DNA from: CAVSCD01 sp963726335
GTDB taxonomy: Bacteria > Acidobacteriota > Aminicenantia > Aminicenantales > UBA8522
Direction of reading: 5' to 3'
Assembly (NCBI GenBank): GCA_963726335.1
Contig: CAVSCD010000010.1
Span: 248,001-312,000 of the forward strand
DNA length: 64,000 nucleotides
Shown piece by piece: positions 30,581-40,985 of the stretch. The translations under genes were made by a program, and so were the position numbers. Below the pieces are notes generated by a model. It did no database searches and was not told the origin of the DNA. It worked only from the letters and a program-made list of their open reading frames with translations. Numbering within the stretch: the stretch's first letter is position 1; each line of letters opens with the position of its first letter.

Positions 30581-31957
30581 GCATGGATATCGCCGGGAAA
30601 AAGGTACTGGTCGTCGGCCTGGGAAGAACGGGCGAAGCGCTCGCGGGCTTCCTGCTCGCGAGGGGCGCCCGGGTCGTCGTGACCGAATCCCGGCCCGAAG
30701 GGGAGATCGCCCGGCAGGCGGCCGCCTGGCGCGAAAAAGGGGTCACGCTGGAGGCGGGCGGCCACAAGCTCGCGACCTTCCTCGCCGCCGATATCATCAT
30801 CCCCAGCCCGGGAGCCTCTTCCCTCCCCCAGCTCGGAGCCGCCAAAAAGGCCGGCATCGCGGTCATCTCGGAGACCGAGCTCGCCCGCCGGTTCCTCAAG
30901 GGCAAGGTCGTCGGCATCACCGGGACGAACGGCAAGTCGACGACTGCGACCCTGGCTCACAAGATCCTCAAAGAGGCCGGCCTGAAGTCCCGCCTGGCCG
31001 GCAACATCGGGACGCCGCTCGTCGCCTTCGCCGCCGCCAGCCGTGACGATCACGTCTACGTCACCGAGATCTCGAGCTTCCAGCTCGAGCACGTCGACCG
31101 GTTCGACGCGGACGTCGCCGTCTTCCTCAACATCTCGCAAAACCACCTCGACTGGCACGGCACATTCGCGGAATATTTCAACGCCAAGAAGAAGCTCGTC
31201 CGCGGCCAGCGGGCCGGGGGACAGGCTCATCCTGAACCACGACGACCGGCTGGTGCGGCCGCTGGCACGGGAGTCCGAGGCCGAAGTCGAGTTCTTCAGC
31301 CGCCGGAGCGCCGTGCGCCGGGGCTGTCATCTTGCGGACGGCTGGCTCACGCTCCGGGACGGAGGCATCGTCCGCCTCATGCCGGCCGCCGACATCCGCC
31401 TCCCGGGGCGGCACAACATCGATAACGTCATGGCGGCGGCCCTGGTCGGCCGGGCGTTCGGCGTCTCCCCCGCCCGCCTTCGGGCGTCGATCCGGTCATT
31501 CACCGGTCTCGAGCACCGGCTGGAAAGAGTCCTGACCTTGGGCGGCGTGACCTTCGTCAACGATTCCAAGGCGACGACCGTCGACGCCGCGATCAAGGCG
31601 CTCGAGAGCTTCGACCGTAAGATCGTCCTGATCCTGGGCGGCCGGGACAAGGGGGCGGACTTCACTCTGCTCCGGAGCCCCGTTCGCAAGCGGGTGAAGG
31701 CGGCCGTCATCATCGGCGAAGCCGGACCCAAGATCGCCCAAGCCCTTAAGGGCGCCGCGCCCCTCGAGGAGACCTCGACGCTGCGGGGCGCCGTCACGCT
31801 GGCCTTCGCCGCGGCCGACCCCGGAGATGTCGTGCTCCTGGCGCCGGCGTGCACGAGCTTCGACATGTTCAAGGACTTCGAGGACCGGGGGCGCTCCTTC
31901 AAACGGGAGGTCCGCCGGCTCAAGGACGTCGTTCGGGGAGGAAGGCCCCGAAGATGA
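30577..31957 (+). CDS. murD: UDP-MurNAc-L-alanine:D-glutamate ligase, one frameshift
   Basis: About 460 aa. ATG 30577 overlaps the mraY stop. N-terminal Rossmann part VLVVGLGRTGEALAGFL, ATP site GITGTNGKSTTATL, VTEISSFQLEHV and NHLDWHGTFAEYF. After a frame change near 31205 come FTGLEHRLERVLTL, FVNDSKATTVDAAIKAL and LLAPACTSFDMFKDFEDRG. It adds D-glutamate. All functional motifs are intact, so the shift is probably a base-call error. Confidence 0.92.
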
Positions 31958-33066
31958 AAGCCTTCAAGCCCGCCGGGTTCGACAAGGCGCTGCTCGCGGC
32001 GGTCCTCGTCCTCCTCGGCGTCGGGTTCATCATGGTCTTCAGCTCCTCGGCGGTGATGTCGGGGGAAAAATTCCATCAGCCGATGCACTTTCTCATCCAG
32101 CAGATAACGGGCGCCGTCGCCGGGCTCGCCCTGGTCTTTTTCTTCCTGTCCGTCCGGCGGCCGCTTTTCGAAAGCGCCACGGTCGTCCATGCTCTCCTGG
32201 TCCTTACGGCCGTCCTGCTGACCGCCTGTTTCGTGATGCCGACGGTGGCCAGGGTCAACCGCTGGGTGATCCTGTTCGGCGTGCGGTTCCAGCCGTCCGA
32301 GCTCGCCAAGATCAGCCTGGTGCTGTTTCTCTCCTACTACCTCGACAAAAAGCAGGTCCGTATCCACGAATGGAAGGCGCTCATCCTCCCGGTCGCGGTC
32401 ATGGGGATAATCGCCCTTCTCATCCTGAAGGAGCCGGATTACGGAACGGCGCTGCTCATTTGCGCCATCGGCGGCATGATGCTCTACCTCGGGGGCGCGC
32501 GACTCGTTCACCTGGGAGTCCTGGGGGCGGGCGCGGCCGTGCTGTTCGGCATTTACCTGTTCTCGGCCAGCTACCGCGTGCAGCGGATCACCGGTTTTGT
32601 CTCCACCCAGAAAGACATCATGGGCCGGGACTTCCAGCCTTACCAGGCCAAGCTCGCCATCGGCTCGGGCGGCCTCCTGGGCGTCAGTCTCGGCGAGAGC
32701 ACTCAGAAGCTCGATTTCCTCCCCTATGCCCACACGGACTTCATCTACGCCATCCTGGGCGAGGAGTTCGGCTTGGTCGGCACCCTGACCATCCTGTTCC
32801 TGTTCCTCGTCATCCTGTGGCGGGGACTGACGATCGCCTCCCGGGCGCCGACGGCTTCCGCCCGGCTGGCGGCCCTCGGGCTGACCCTGGTCATCACCGT
32901 GCAGGCGCTCCTGAACATCACGGTCGTCCTGGGGCTCGGCCCGGCCAAGGGCGTGCCGCTGCCGTTCGTGAGCTTCGGCAGGTCGTCGCTTGTCTGCAGC
33001 CTGGCGGCGGTCGGCATCATCCTGGGCATCTCGAAACGGCAGCGGATCGAAAGGTACGGCCGATGA
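31954..33066 (+). CDS. ftsW: Septal peptidoglycan polymerase (SEDS family)
   Basis: 370 aa, intact; ATG 31954 overlaps the murD TGA. About ten membrane helices. Signatures: MVFSSSAVMS, VNRWVILFGVRFQPSELAK (the PSE motif), LKEPDYGTALLI, the catalytic-loop region FQPYQAKLAIGSGGLLG and LPYAHTDFIYAILGEEFGLVG, and GVPLPFVSFGRSSLV. As a SEDS glycosyltransferase it polymerises lipid II for septation together with FtsI. Confidence 0.94.
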   Translation: MKAFKPAGFDKALLAAVLVLLGVGFIMVFSSSAVMSGEKFHQPMHFLIQQITGAVAGLALVFFFLSVRRPLFESATVVHALLVLTAVLLTACFVMPTVARVNRWVILFGVRFQPSELAKISLVLFLSYYLDKKQVRIHEWKALILPVAVMGIIALLILKEPDYGTALLICAIGGMMLYLGGARLVHLGVLGAGAAVLFGIYLFSASYRVQRITGFVSTQKDIMGRDFQPYQAKLAIGSGGLLGVSLGESTQKLDFLPYAHTDFIYAILGEEFGLVGTLTILFLFLVILWRGLTIASRAPTASARLAALGLTLVITVQALLNITVVLGLGPAKGVPLPFVSFGRSSLVCSLAAVGIILGISKRQRIERYGR

Positions 33067-34149
33067 AGGGCAGAAGCGTCGTGATCAGCGGCGGCGGCAC
33101 GGGCGGGCACCTCTACCCCTCCCTGGCCGTGGGCGAAAAGCTCCGCTCCCGGGAGCCCTCGCTCCGCCTGACGTTTATCGGCGGCCACCGGGCCATGGAG
33201 AAGAGCCTGATGGAGCGCCAGGGCGTGCATTTCATACCGATGAGGATCGAGGGGATCAAGGGCCGGGGGCTGAAAAGCCTCCGGACGATGGCGATGCTGC
33301 CGTTCGCCTTCGCCAGGTCTCTCGCCATCCTTCTCCGGCTGCGCCCCGCGCTCGTCATCGGTGTCGGAGGCTACAGCTCGGGGCCGGTCGTCCTGGCCGG
33401 CTCGCTCCTCGGCATCCCGACGCTTATCCTCGAACAGAACCTGACCCCGGGTTTCACGAACCGGCTGCTCACCCGCTGGGCGACGAAGGCGGTCGTGGCG
33501 TTCGAGAGCTCGCTCCGATATTTCAAGGGTAAGGGCGTCTGGCTGGGAAACCCGGTCCGCGAGGAATTTTACCGGATCGCGGCCGAAGCCGTGGACGCCG
33601 AAGCTCGACCTGCTGGTTTTCGGCGGCAGTCAGGGGGCGCGGGTCCTCAACCGGACGATGGCGGCGGCCCTGCCGCTCCTCGCGCCGGCCAGGCCCCGGC
33701 TCCGGATAACACACCAGACGGGAACTGCGGACAGCGAAACCGTGAGAATCGCTTACGCCGAGAGCGGTTTCGCCGACGCCGAAGTCTCGCCCTTTTTCCA
33801 CGACATGGCGGCGCGCTTCGAGACGGCCGACCTCGTCGTCGGCCGGGCGGGAGCCACGACCATCGCCGAGCTCATCGTCGCCCGCCGGGCGGCAATCCTC
33901 GTGCCCTTCGCCGCGGCGGCGGACAACCACCAGGCGAAGAACGCCGGGGAGCTGGCGAGGATCGGCGCCGCCGAGGTCATCCTGGAGAGCGACCTCTCGC
34001 CGGCCCTGCTGGCCGGGAGGATCATGTTCTATCTCGAGCACCGGGAGAGGCTCGCGGAAATGGCGGACAGCCTGGATCCGCTCAGGACGGAGCGGCCGGC
34101 CGACCGGATCGCCGAACTGTGCTTCACTCTGATGGAAGCGGGGAATTAG
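33063..34149 (+). CDS. murG: Lipid II synthase (GlcNAc transferase), one frameshift
   Basis: About 362 aa. ATG 33063 overlaps the ftsW stop. The N-terminal loops SGGGTGGHLYPSLAVGEKL and IGVGGYSSGPVVLAG, EQNLTPGFTNRLLT, then after a frame change near 33600 LVFGGSQGARVLN and VGRAGATTIAEL. It adds GlcNAc to lipid I on the cytoplasmic side of the membrane. The C-terminal domain is complete. Confidence 0.92.
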
Positions 34150-34158
34150 GAGGCGCGC

Positions 34159-35547
34159 GTGGTCAAGAGGATTTACCGGAAGCTCAAGCACATCCACATG
34201 GTGGGCATCGGCGGCACGGGCATGAACGGCATCGCCGAGGTCCTCCTCAACCTCGGCTACGAGGTTTCGGGCACCGACCTGCAGACGACCGAGGTCACCG
34301 AGCGGCTGACCCGGCTCGGAGCCGAGATCCACCGGGGCCACGCCTCGGAAAATGTCCGCGGCGCCGACGTCGTGGTCATCTCCTCGGCCGTCAAGGACGA
34401 CAACGTCGAGGTCCAGGAGGCCCGCCGGCTCAAGATCCCGGTCATCCCGAGGGCCGAGATGCTGGCCGAGCTGATGCGCATGAAGTACGGCATCGCCGTG
34501 GCCGGGGCCCACGGCAAGACGACGACGACCTCGATGGTCGCCGCGGTCCTCGAGCACGCCGGTTTCGACCCGACCATTATCGTCGGCGGCCGCCTCAACA
34601 CCCTCGGGGCCAACGCCAAGCTCGGCGAAGGGGAATTCATCGTCGCCGAGGCGGACGAGAGCGACCGGTCCTTCCTCTACCTCTCCCCCTTTATCGCCGT
34701 GCTCACGAACGTCGACGAGGAGCACCTCGACCAGTACAGCGATATCGAAGAGATCAAGAGGACGTTCGTCAATTTCGCGAACAAGGTCCCGTTCTACTGC
34801 CCGATCATCCTCTGTCTCGACGACCCGAACCTGCAGAGCCTCATCCCCCAGCTCGAGCGCCGGCTCATCACTTACGGGTTCTCCTCCCAGGCCGACGTCT
34901 CGGCGCGGGTCCACGGCTTCTCCGAGTTCAGAAGCTCTTCCACCCTCTTCCACGAGGGCCGGGAGCTCGGCGCGCTGGAGCTCCAGGTCCCGGGCCTTCA
35001 CAACATCGCCAACGCCATGGCGGCCGTGGCCGTCGGGCTGGACCTCGACATCCCGCCCCGGCTCATCCTGGAAGCGCTCGGCGCCTTCACCGGCACGGGG
35101 CGCCGTTTCGAGCTCAAGAAGGTCGTCAACGACATCATGGTGGTTGAAGACTACGGTCATCATCCGACCGAGCTCCGGGCCACCCTGGACGCCGCCAAGA
35201 GGGGCTGGCCGCGCCGGCTGATCGTCGTCTTCCAACCGCACCGCTACACGCGGCTGGCGAAGCTGATGAAGGCCTTCGCCACGGCTTTCAACCAGGCGGA
35301 CGTCCTGGTGACCACCGAGGTCTACCCGGCGGGCGAGGCGCCCATCCCCGGCGTCACCGGGCGCGCCCTGTTCGAGGAGATCCAGCTGTTCGGCCATAAG
35401 AACGTCCACTTCGAGCCCGACATGAAAAGGATCCCGGCGCTCATCGGCGAGATCGCCGAGCCCAATGATCTTATCCTGATCCAGGGAGCGGGCAACATCA
35501 ACCGGATCATCCCGGAAATCATCGCCGCCCTGGAAGAAAAGAGCTGA
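34159..35547 (+). CDS. murC: UDP-MurNAc:L-alanine ligase
   Basis: 462 aa, intact, GTG start 34159 with AGGAGGCG upstream. Motifs HMVGIGGTGMNGIAEVL, ATP site VAGAHGKTTTTSMVA, EADESDRSFL, NVDEEHLDQY and VVEDYGHHPTELRATL. It adds the first amino acid of the stem peptide. In many dcw clusters murB and ddl follow murC; here ftsQ follows directly. Confidence 0.95.
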   Translation: MVKRIYRKLKHIHMVGIGGTGMNGIAEVLLNLGYEVSGTDLQTTEVTERLTRLGAEIHRGHASENVRGADVVVISSAVKDDNVEVQEARRLKIPVIPRAEMLAELMRMKYGIAVAGAHGKTTTTSMVAAVLEHAGFDPTIIVGGRLNTLGANAKLGEGEFIVAEADESDRSFLYLSPFIAVLTNVDEEHLDQYSDIEEIKRTFVNFANKVPFYCPIILCLDDPNLQSLIPQLERRLITYGFSSQADVSARVHGFSEFRSSSTLFHEGRELGALELQVPGLHNIANAMAAVAVGLDLDIPPRLILEALGAFTGTGRRFELKKVVNDIMVVEDYGHHPTELRATLDAAKRGWPRRLIVVFQPHRYTRLAKLMKAFATAFNQADVLVTTEVYPAGEAPIPGVTGRALFEEIQLFGHKNVHFEPDMKRIPALIGEIAEPNDLILIQGAGNINRIIPEIIAALEEKS

Positions 35548-35549
35548 CC

Positions 35550-36426
35550 ATGGCCTATCTCAACCCTGCCTTTCCGTTTTCGGCCGCCGGCCGCCTCGGG
35601 CGAGCCGTCCCTTTTCCAGAGAGGGCTTGAAAAAGCCCCCGTCAAGAGAGTCCAGAGGACGCTCATCGTCCGGCCCGGCCACATCGCCGCGTTCTTCCTG
35701 CTGATCGCGGCCATCTTCCTCGGCCTCGCCAAGGGCTATCTTCTGCTGATCACGACCTCCGAGTTCGACATCCAGACCACCCGGGTCGAGTCAAAACGGG
35801 AATTCGTGGCCGGCGATATCCGGGCCCTGGCCGACCCGGCGAAGCTCGGCAACCTCCTGGCGCTCGACATCGGGAAGCTCGAGCGTCAGGTCGAGTCGCA
35901 CCCCTGGGTCCGGGAGGCGCGGCTGAGGAAAGTCTTCCCCTCCGAGGTCCTGATCGAGATCACCGAGCGCGAACCCGCCGCCGTGCTGAAATCCGGCGAC
36001 CGCTATCTCGTCATCGCCGAGGACGGCGTGGTGCTGGGACGGCCGGCGGCGGACGGGGCGGACCTCGGCCTGCCGCTCCTTACGGACGACGGACGATTCC
36101 AGGACCGTTATCACGAGAAGCTCGCCCTGGCCTGGCGATGCCTGAAGTCCCTGACGGCCGAGGAACTGGCCTCCGTCGAATCCCTGGACGTGACGCGCCT
36201 CGACAGCCCGGACCTCATCCTCAAAGGACAGCCGACGAGGATCATCCTCGGCCCCGACCGGTTCTCCGAGGAGCTGAGGGAGTACATCGCGAACAAGGAC
36301 GCCTGGGAAATCCAGAGCGGGCCGCTCGAATACGTCGATCTCCGATTCGACGACCGCGTATATCTCAAGCCCCTCCCCCCGATGGAGGTGGCCGCGCTGA
36401 ACCTGCCCAGAGAGGAGGCGGAATAA
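35550..36426 (+). CDS. ftsQ: Cell division protein FtsQ (DivIB type), one frameshift
   Basis: About 292 aa. ATG 35550 lies 2 nt after murC; a frame change near 35580-35625 joins it to VKRVQRTLIVRPGHIAAFF, the membrane helix (FFLLIAAIFLGLAKGYLLL) and the periplasmic POTRA domain (FDIQTTRVES, VESHPWVREARLRKVFPS, VLIEITEREPAAVL). It anchors the divisome FtsBL subcomplex. The TAA overlaps the ftsA ATG. Confidence 0.88.
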
Positions 36427-37649
36427 TGCCCAAGAACACCTACATCGTCGGCCTGGACATCGGCACCAGGAAGGTCGCCGTCATCATCGGCGAGGTTACC
36501 GAGGAGCGGAAGATCGAGGTCATCGGCATCGGCTGCGCCGACTCCAAGGGGCTGCGCAAAGGAGTGGTCGTCGACCTCGAGGCCACCACCTCGGCCATCC
36601 GGAAGGCGCAGGAGGAAGCCGAGCTCATGGCGGGGGTCGAGATCCAGTCGGCTTTCGTCGGCATCTCGGGCGCCCACATCAAGAGCTTCAACAGCCGCGG
36701 CGTGATCGCCGTCTCGGGAAAGAACCGGGAGATCGGCCGCGAGGACATCCGCCGCGTCATCGACCAGTCCAAGGCCGTCTCCATCCCGCCCGACCGGGAG
36801 ATCATCCATGTCATCCCGCAGGAGTTCGTGGTCGACGAGCAGGACGGCATCAAGGCCCCGCTGGGCATGAGCGGCGTCAAGCTCGAGGTCAACGTCCACA
36901 TCGTCACCTCGGCCATCACCTCGGTCCAGAACCTGCGGACCTGCGTCGAGCGGGCCGAGATCGGGATCGAGCAGATCGTCCTCAACCAGATCGCCACCGC
37001 CGACTCGATCCTGACACACGACGAGAAGGAGCTGGGCGTCGGGCTGATCGACATCGGCGCCGGGACGACCGAGGTGGCCATCTTCGAGCGGGGCAGCCTC
37101 TGGTACACCTCGATCATCCCGATCGGCGGCGATAATTTCACCAACGACATCGCCGTCGGGCTTCGCACGCCCATCCCCGAGGCCGAGAAGATCAAGAAGA
37201 AGTTCGGCTGCGTCGCCGGCCCGGCCCTCGAGGAGCAGGAGACGATCGAGGTGCCGTCCGTGGGCAAGGCCCGGAAACCGCGGCTCCTCGGCCGGCAGAT
37301 CCTGGCCGACATCATCCAGCCGCGGGCCGAAGAGATCTTCCGGCTCGTGGACGGTGATATCAAGCGGATGGGCTACGAGAAATCGCTCAACTCGGGCGTG
37401 GTCCTCACGGGAGGCACGTCCCTTCTCGACGGCCTGGAAGAGGTCGCCGAGGAGATCTTCGACCTGCCCGTCCGCCGGGGCGACCCCTCCGGTGTGAGCG
37501 GGCTCATCGACCGCGTGAGCACTCCCGACTACGCCACGGCCGTCGGTCTGATCCTGCACGGGTTCAGCCAGTGGCAGGACCACGGCCTGTCCCAGGATAA
37601 AAAACAAGGCATATGGGCCAAGATGCGTGACTGGCTCAAGGAATCGTAA
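36426..37649 (+). CDS. ftsA: Cell division ATPase FtsA
   Basis: 407 aa, intact. Actin-fold signatures: phosphate-1 VGLDIGTRKVAVIIGE, the 1C/SHS2 domain (FVGISGAHIKSFNSRG), phosphate-2 IDIGAGTTEVAIFE and adenosine GGTSLLDGLEEVAEE. The last residues (GIWAKMRDWLKES) form the amphipathic membrane-targeting helix. FtsA tethers FtsZ filaments to the membrane and recruits later divisome proteins. ATG 36426 overlaps the ftsQ stop (TAATG). Confidence 0.95.
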   Translation: MPKNTYIVGLDIGTRKVAVIIGEVTEERKIEVIGIGCADSKGLRKGVVVDLEATTSAIRKAQEEAELMAGVEIQSAFVGISGAHIKSFNSRGVIAVSGKNREIGREDIRRVIDQSKAVSIPPDREIIHVIPQEFVVDEQDGIKAPLGMSGVKLEVNVHIVTSAITSVQNLRTCVERAEIGIEQIVLNQIATADSILTHDEKELGVGLIDIGAGTTEVAIFERGSLWYTSIIPIGGDNFTNDIAVGLRTPIPEAEKIKKKFGCVAGPALEEQETIEVPSVGKARKPRLLGRQILADIIQPRAEEIFRLVDGDIKRMGYEKSLNSGVVLTGGTSLLDGLEEVAEEIFDLPVRRGDPSGVSGLIDRVSTPDYATAVGLILHGFSQWQDHGLSQDKKQGIWAKMRDWLKES

Positions 37650-37666
37650 CAGAGTGAGGAGGCAAT

Positions 37667-38860
37667 ATGAACGATGATTACAGCGGCAAGCTGAAGTTCC
37701 ACCTGGTCGACGACGTCCTCGGCGCCAAGATCAAGGTCGTCGGCATCGGTGGAGGCGGCGGCAACGCCGTCAACCGGATGATCGAGGCCGGTATCGAGGG
37801 CGTGGATTTCATCGCCGTCAATACCGACGTCCAGGCGCTGAGCAGCAACAAGGCCGGCACCAAGATGCAGATCGGGTCCCAGGTCACCAAGGGCCTGGGC
37901 TCGGGCGGCCGGCCGGAAACCGGAAAACAGGCGGCCGTCGAGGACACGGAGAAGCTGATCCAGCTCGTCCAGGGCGCCGACATGGTCTTCCTGACGACGG
38001 GTCTCGGCGGCGGGACGGGGACGGGCGCCACGCCCATCCTGGCCAACCTGGCCTCGGAGATGGACATCCTGGCCATCGCCATCGTCACCCTGCCGTTCGA
38101 GTTCGAGGGCCGCGTCCGGTCCAAGCAGGCGGAGGAGGGGCTCAAGGAGCTTAAGGGGGCGGTCGATACGGTCATCGCCATCCCCAACGAGCGGCTCCTC
38201 CAGACCGTCAACCTCGACACCTCGATCCAGGACGCTTTCAAGATGGCCGACGACATCCTGCGCCAGGCCGTCCAGGGCATCAGCGACCTGATCACGAAGC
38301 CCGGCCTGATCAACCTCGATTTCGCCGACGTCAAGTCCATCATGAAGGGCATGGGCATGGCGTTCATGGGAACGGGCATCGCCTCCGGGGAGAACCGGGC
38401 GCTCGACGCCGCCCAGAAGGCCATTTCCAGCCCGCTGCTCATCGACACCTCGATCGAGGGGGCCCGGGGCGTCCTGATCAATATCACCGGCGGCAAGGAC
38501 ATCACGCTCCACGAGGTCTCCAAGGCCTCCGACCTGATCCACAAGATCGCCCACCCCGAGGCCAACATCATCTTCGGCACGGTCATCGACAACAGCATGA
38601 AGGAGATGGTCAAGGTCACGGTCATCGCCACCGGGTTCGACAATCCGAGGGACAAGGCGGATGACATCGAAGAGGTCATCGTCCGGCCGCGGCGGGCGAC
38701 TCCCCCGCCGTTCCAGGTCCCGTCGGATACGCCGGCCTACGAGTTCGAGCCCAAGGGCGCCGCGGCGCCTCATTGGGATCCGCCGGCCTGGGAGAAGACC
38801 TTCGAGCCCTACGAGACCCCCACCTTCATCCGCCGGAGCAAGCACTCGACGACGAGATAA
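37667..38860 (+). CDS. ftsZ: Cell division GTPase FtsZ
   Basis: 397 aa, intact; GAGGAG precedes ATG 37667. Tubulin-fold nucleotide loop KVVGIGGGGGNAVNRMIE, FIAVNTDVQAL, signature GGGTGTGATPILA, and the synergy-loop region FADVKSIMKGMGMAFMG. A disordered linker (about 320-380) ends in the conserved C-terminal peptide ETPTFIRRSKHSTTR that binds FtsA and other partners. It forms the Z-ring. Confidence 0.96.
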   Translation: MNDDYSGKLKFHLVDDVLGAKIKVVGIGGGGGNAVNRMIEAGIEGVDFIAVNTDVQALSSNKAGTKMQIGSQVTKGLGSGGRPETGKQAAVEDTEKLIQLVQGADMVFLTTGLGGGTGTGATPILANLASEMDILAIAIVTLPFEFEGRVRSKQAEEGLKELKGAVDTVIAIPNERLLQTVNLDTSIQDAFKMADDILRQAVQGISDLITKPGLINLDFADVKSIMKGMGMAFMGTGIASGENRALDAAQKAISSPLLIDTSIEGARGVLINITGGKDITLHEVSKASDLIHKIAHPEANIIFGTVIDNSMKEMVKVTVIATGFDNPRDKADDIEEVIVRPRRATPPPFQVPSDTPAYEFEPKGAAAPHWDPPAWEKTFEPYETPTFIRRSKHSTTR

Positions 38861-38867
38861 AAGCGCC

Positions 38868-40139
38868 ATGATATCGGCCGACCTGGTCATCGAGAACTGC
38901 CGTCAGCTGGCGACGTGCGCCGGGCCGGTCCCCAAGCGTGGGGCGGCCCTCGCGGACATCGGGCTGCTGGAAAAGGCCTGGGTGGCCTCCGCCCGGGGCC
39001 GGGTGGTTTTCGTCGGCCGGGAGAGAGCTTTTCGGGCCGGGGTGAAACTGGAAAGACGGGCCGTGCGCCTCGACGCGGCCGGCCTGGTGGGTCTGCCGGG
39101 ATTCGTCGATTCCCACACGCATCTCCCGTTCGCCGGGAGCCGCCTCGAGGAATTCCGGCTGAGGCTGAAGGGAGCGACCTACCAGGAGCTCGCCGCCAAG
39201 GGGCTGGGTATCCGGACCACGGTGGCGGCCACCCGGAAGGCGACGCGGCCCGCGCTTCTCGCGAGCTGTTTGTCCCGTCTCGACCGAATGCTGCTCCACG
39301 GGGCCACGACCGTCGAAGCCAAGAGCGGCTACGGCCTCAACCTCAAGGATGAGATCAAACAGCTCGAGGTTCTGCGACGGGCAGACGCCGTGCACCCCGT
39401 CGACGTCGTGCCCACGTTCATGGGCGCTCACGACATCCCGGAGGAATACAGGGGGCGGAAGGGCGCCTACATCAGCCTCCTCATCGACAAGATCATTCCC
39501 GCCGTGAAGAAGCGGGGGCTGGCCGAGTTCTTCGACGTCTTCTGCGAAGAGGGCGTCTACTCGGTCGAGGAAACCCGGCGGCTGGTCGAAGCGGCCCAGC
39601 GGGCCGGGTTCAAGATCCGGATCCATGCGGACGAATTCGCTGCCTTAGGAGGGGCCGCGCTGGCTGCCGAAGTCGGCGCGGCCTCCGCCGATCATCTTCT
39701 CAACATCACGCCCGACGGCATCCGGGCGCTGGCCGCCTCCGATACCGTGGCGACCTTCCTGCCGGGCGTCTCGTTCTTCCTGATGACCGACAGGCGCGCG
39801 CCCGCCAGACAGCTCATCGAAGCGGGCGCCGTCGTCGCCCTGGCCTCGGATTTCAACCCCGGGAGCTCGATGGTCGGCTCGATGCTCTTCGTTGTCCAGC
39901 TCGGGGTCTTTTTGCTGAAGATGAGCATCGAAGAAACAATCAACGCCGCGACGGCCAACGCGGCGTTCGCCCTGCGCCGTCATATCCAGGTCGGGAGCGT
40001 CGAAATCGGCAAGACCATGGACCTCCTCCTCTGCGACGCTCCCGACTATTCTTCCCTCGTCTACGAACTGGGGACGAACCCCATCCGCCACGTCATCAAG
40101 AACGGCCGCGTCGTCGTCCGCGACGCCCGCCGCGTCTGA
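38868..40139 (+). CDS. hutI: Imidazolonepropionase
   Basis: 423 aa, intact. Amidohydrolase-fold ligands: DSHTHLPFAGSR, KSGYGLNLKDEIKQLEVLR, FMGAHDIPEEY, IRIHADEFAALGGAALA and LASDFNPGSSMVGSM. It hydrolyses imidazolone-5-propionate to N-formimino-glutamate in histidine catabolism. ATG 38868 lies 7 nt after the ftsZ stop, so it may be read through from the dcw cluster. No hutH, hutU or hutG is in the window. Confidence 0.92.
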   Translation: MISADLVIENCRQLATCAGPVPKRGAALADIGLLEKAWVASARGRVVFVGRERAFRAGVKLERRAVRLDAAGLVGLPGFVDSHTHLPFAGSRLEEFRLRLKGATYQELAAKGLGIRTTVAATRKATRPALLASCLSRLDRMLLHGATTVEAKSGYGLNLKDEIKQLEVLRRADAVHPVDVVPTFMGAHDIPEEYRGRKGAYISLLIDKIIPAVKKRGLAEFFDVFCEEGVYSVEETRRLVEAAQRAGFKIRIHADEFAALGGAALAAEVGAASADHLLNITPDGIRALAASDTVATFLPGVSFFLMTDRRAPARQLIEAGAVVALASDFNPGSSMVGSMLFVVQLGVFLLKMSIEETINAATANAAFALRRHIQVGSVEIGKTMDLLLCDAPDYSSLVYELGTNPIRHVIKNGRVVVRDARRV

Positions 40140-40253
40140 CGATTTCGGGCCTCGGCCGGGAACACATACAGGAATTCGCAAACGCCCGATCATCGGCCGA
40201 CTGGAAACTCAAGAAGAAGGGATCTCACATCTCTCAGTCGACTCCGGCCGGAA

Positions 40254-40985
40254 TCAATAATAAATGTTTAGGCCGATGGAGAAGTAATCGCCGGCAAACC
40301 GATACACGGCCGCTTCCGAATACCGGAAATAGTCCGCCGTGAAGTAAAACGGATATTTCGGCGAGACAACGAGGCCGACCGCATACGACACCGCTTTCAC
40401 ATTCTCGGAATTCCGGTAAACATAAACTTTGGGGTGGATGAACACCTTTTGCGAAACAATCGAGATTTTCAGCCCGCCTTTCAAGGAATACAAATTGATA
40501 TACCTGGGCGGATCCTCAGGGTACCAAAAGGACGGAGCGTTCCCGGAAGAGATAGATCCCCCCATCGAGCTCGAAGCGCTTTCCGAGCCTCCGGGAGATC
40601 CCCGCGTCCAAGATCATGCCCCTGTAGGCATCCGTCCCCGTCAGAATAGGAGACAGCCGCATACCCGCTCATCTTGCCTTTCTGGACGAAGGCAGCGGCC
40701 GTCAGATTGGAGATATTGGCCTCCCTGGTCTTTGCCGAGACGATGTCGTTTTCATAGGCGGAATAAGCATAGCTGAGGCGGTGGTGGTAGTATTTCAGGA
40801 TCAGGGAGGAACTGGTTGGAGAGGCTGAAACGCAGCGCAACCCACGGTTTCATGATCCGGAGATGGTTCGTCCCGAGGTAGAATTCGAACCCGGCCTGCG
40901 GGTAAATTCCCGCGGACAGCAGCGGCACGCCCGCCAGGACAAAAAGGAGAAGGGACACACCGAGGCGCGTCGTTATGGATCTCAT
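40254..40985 (-). CDS. Small outer-membrane beta-barrel protein of the exopolysaccharide operon (frameshifted)
   Basis: About 243 aa after joining three or four frames. Start ATG 40985 follows GGAGG at 5 nt, and its ATGA overlaps the glycosyltransferase stop. Signal peptide (VSLLLFVLAGVPLLSAG), then alternating beta strands (YPQAGFEFYLGTNHL, YYHHRLSYAYSAYEND, MSGYAAVSYS, VSYAVGLVVSPKYPFYFTADY) and the end DYFSIGLNIYY, with a terminal aromatic typical of Bam-inserted barrels. By position it may be the export pore or accessory barrel for the polymer, as YaiO or PgaA are in enterobacteria. There is no clear sequence match to either. Confidence 0.65.

Noticed and set aside
31827..35147. 1106-codon open frame across ftsW, murG and murC
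   Set aside because: It is an out-of-frame shadow over most of its length; the real proteins are read in other frames with full family motifs. Its composition (Arg, Gly, Pro) is that of a GC-rich shadow.
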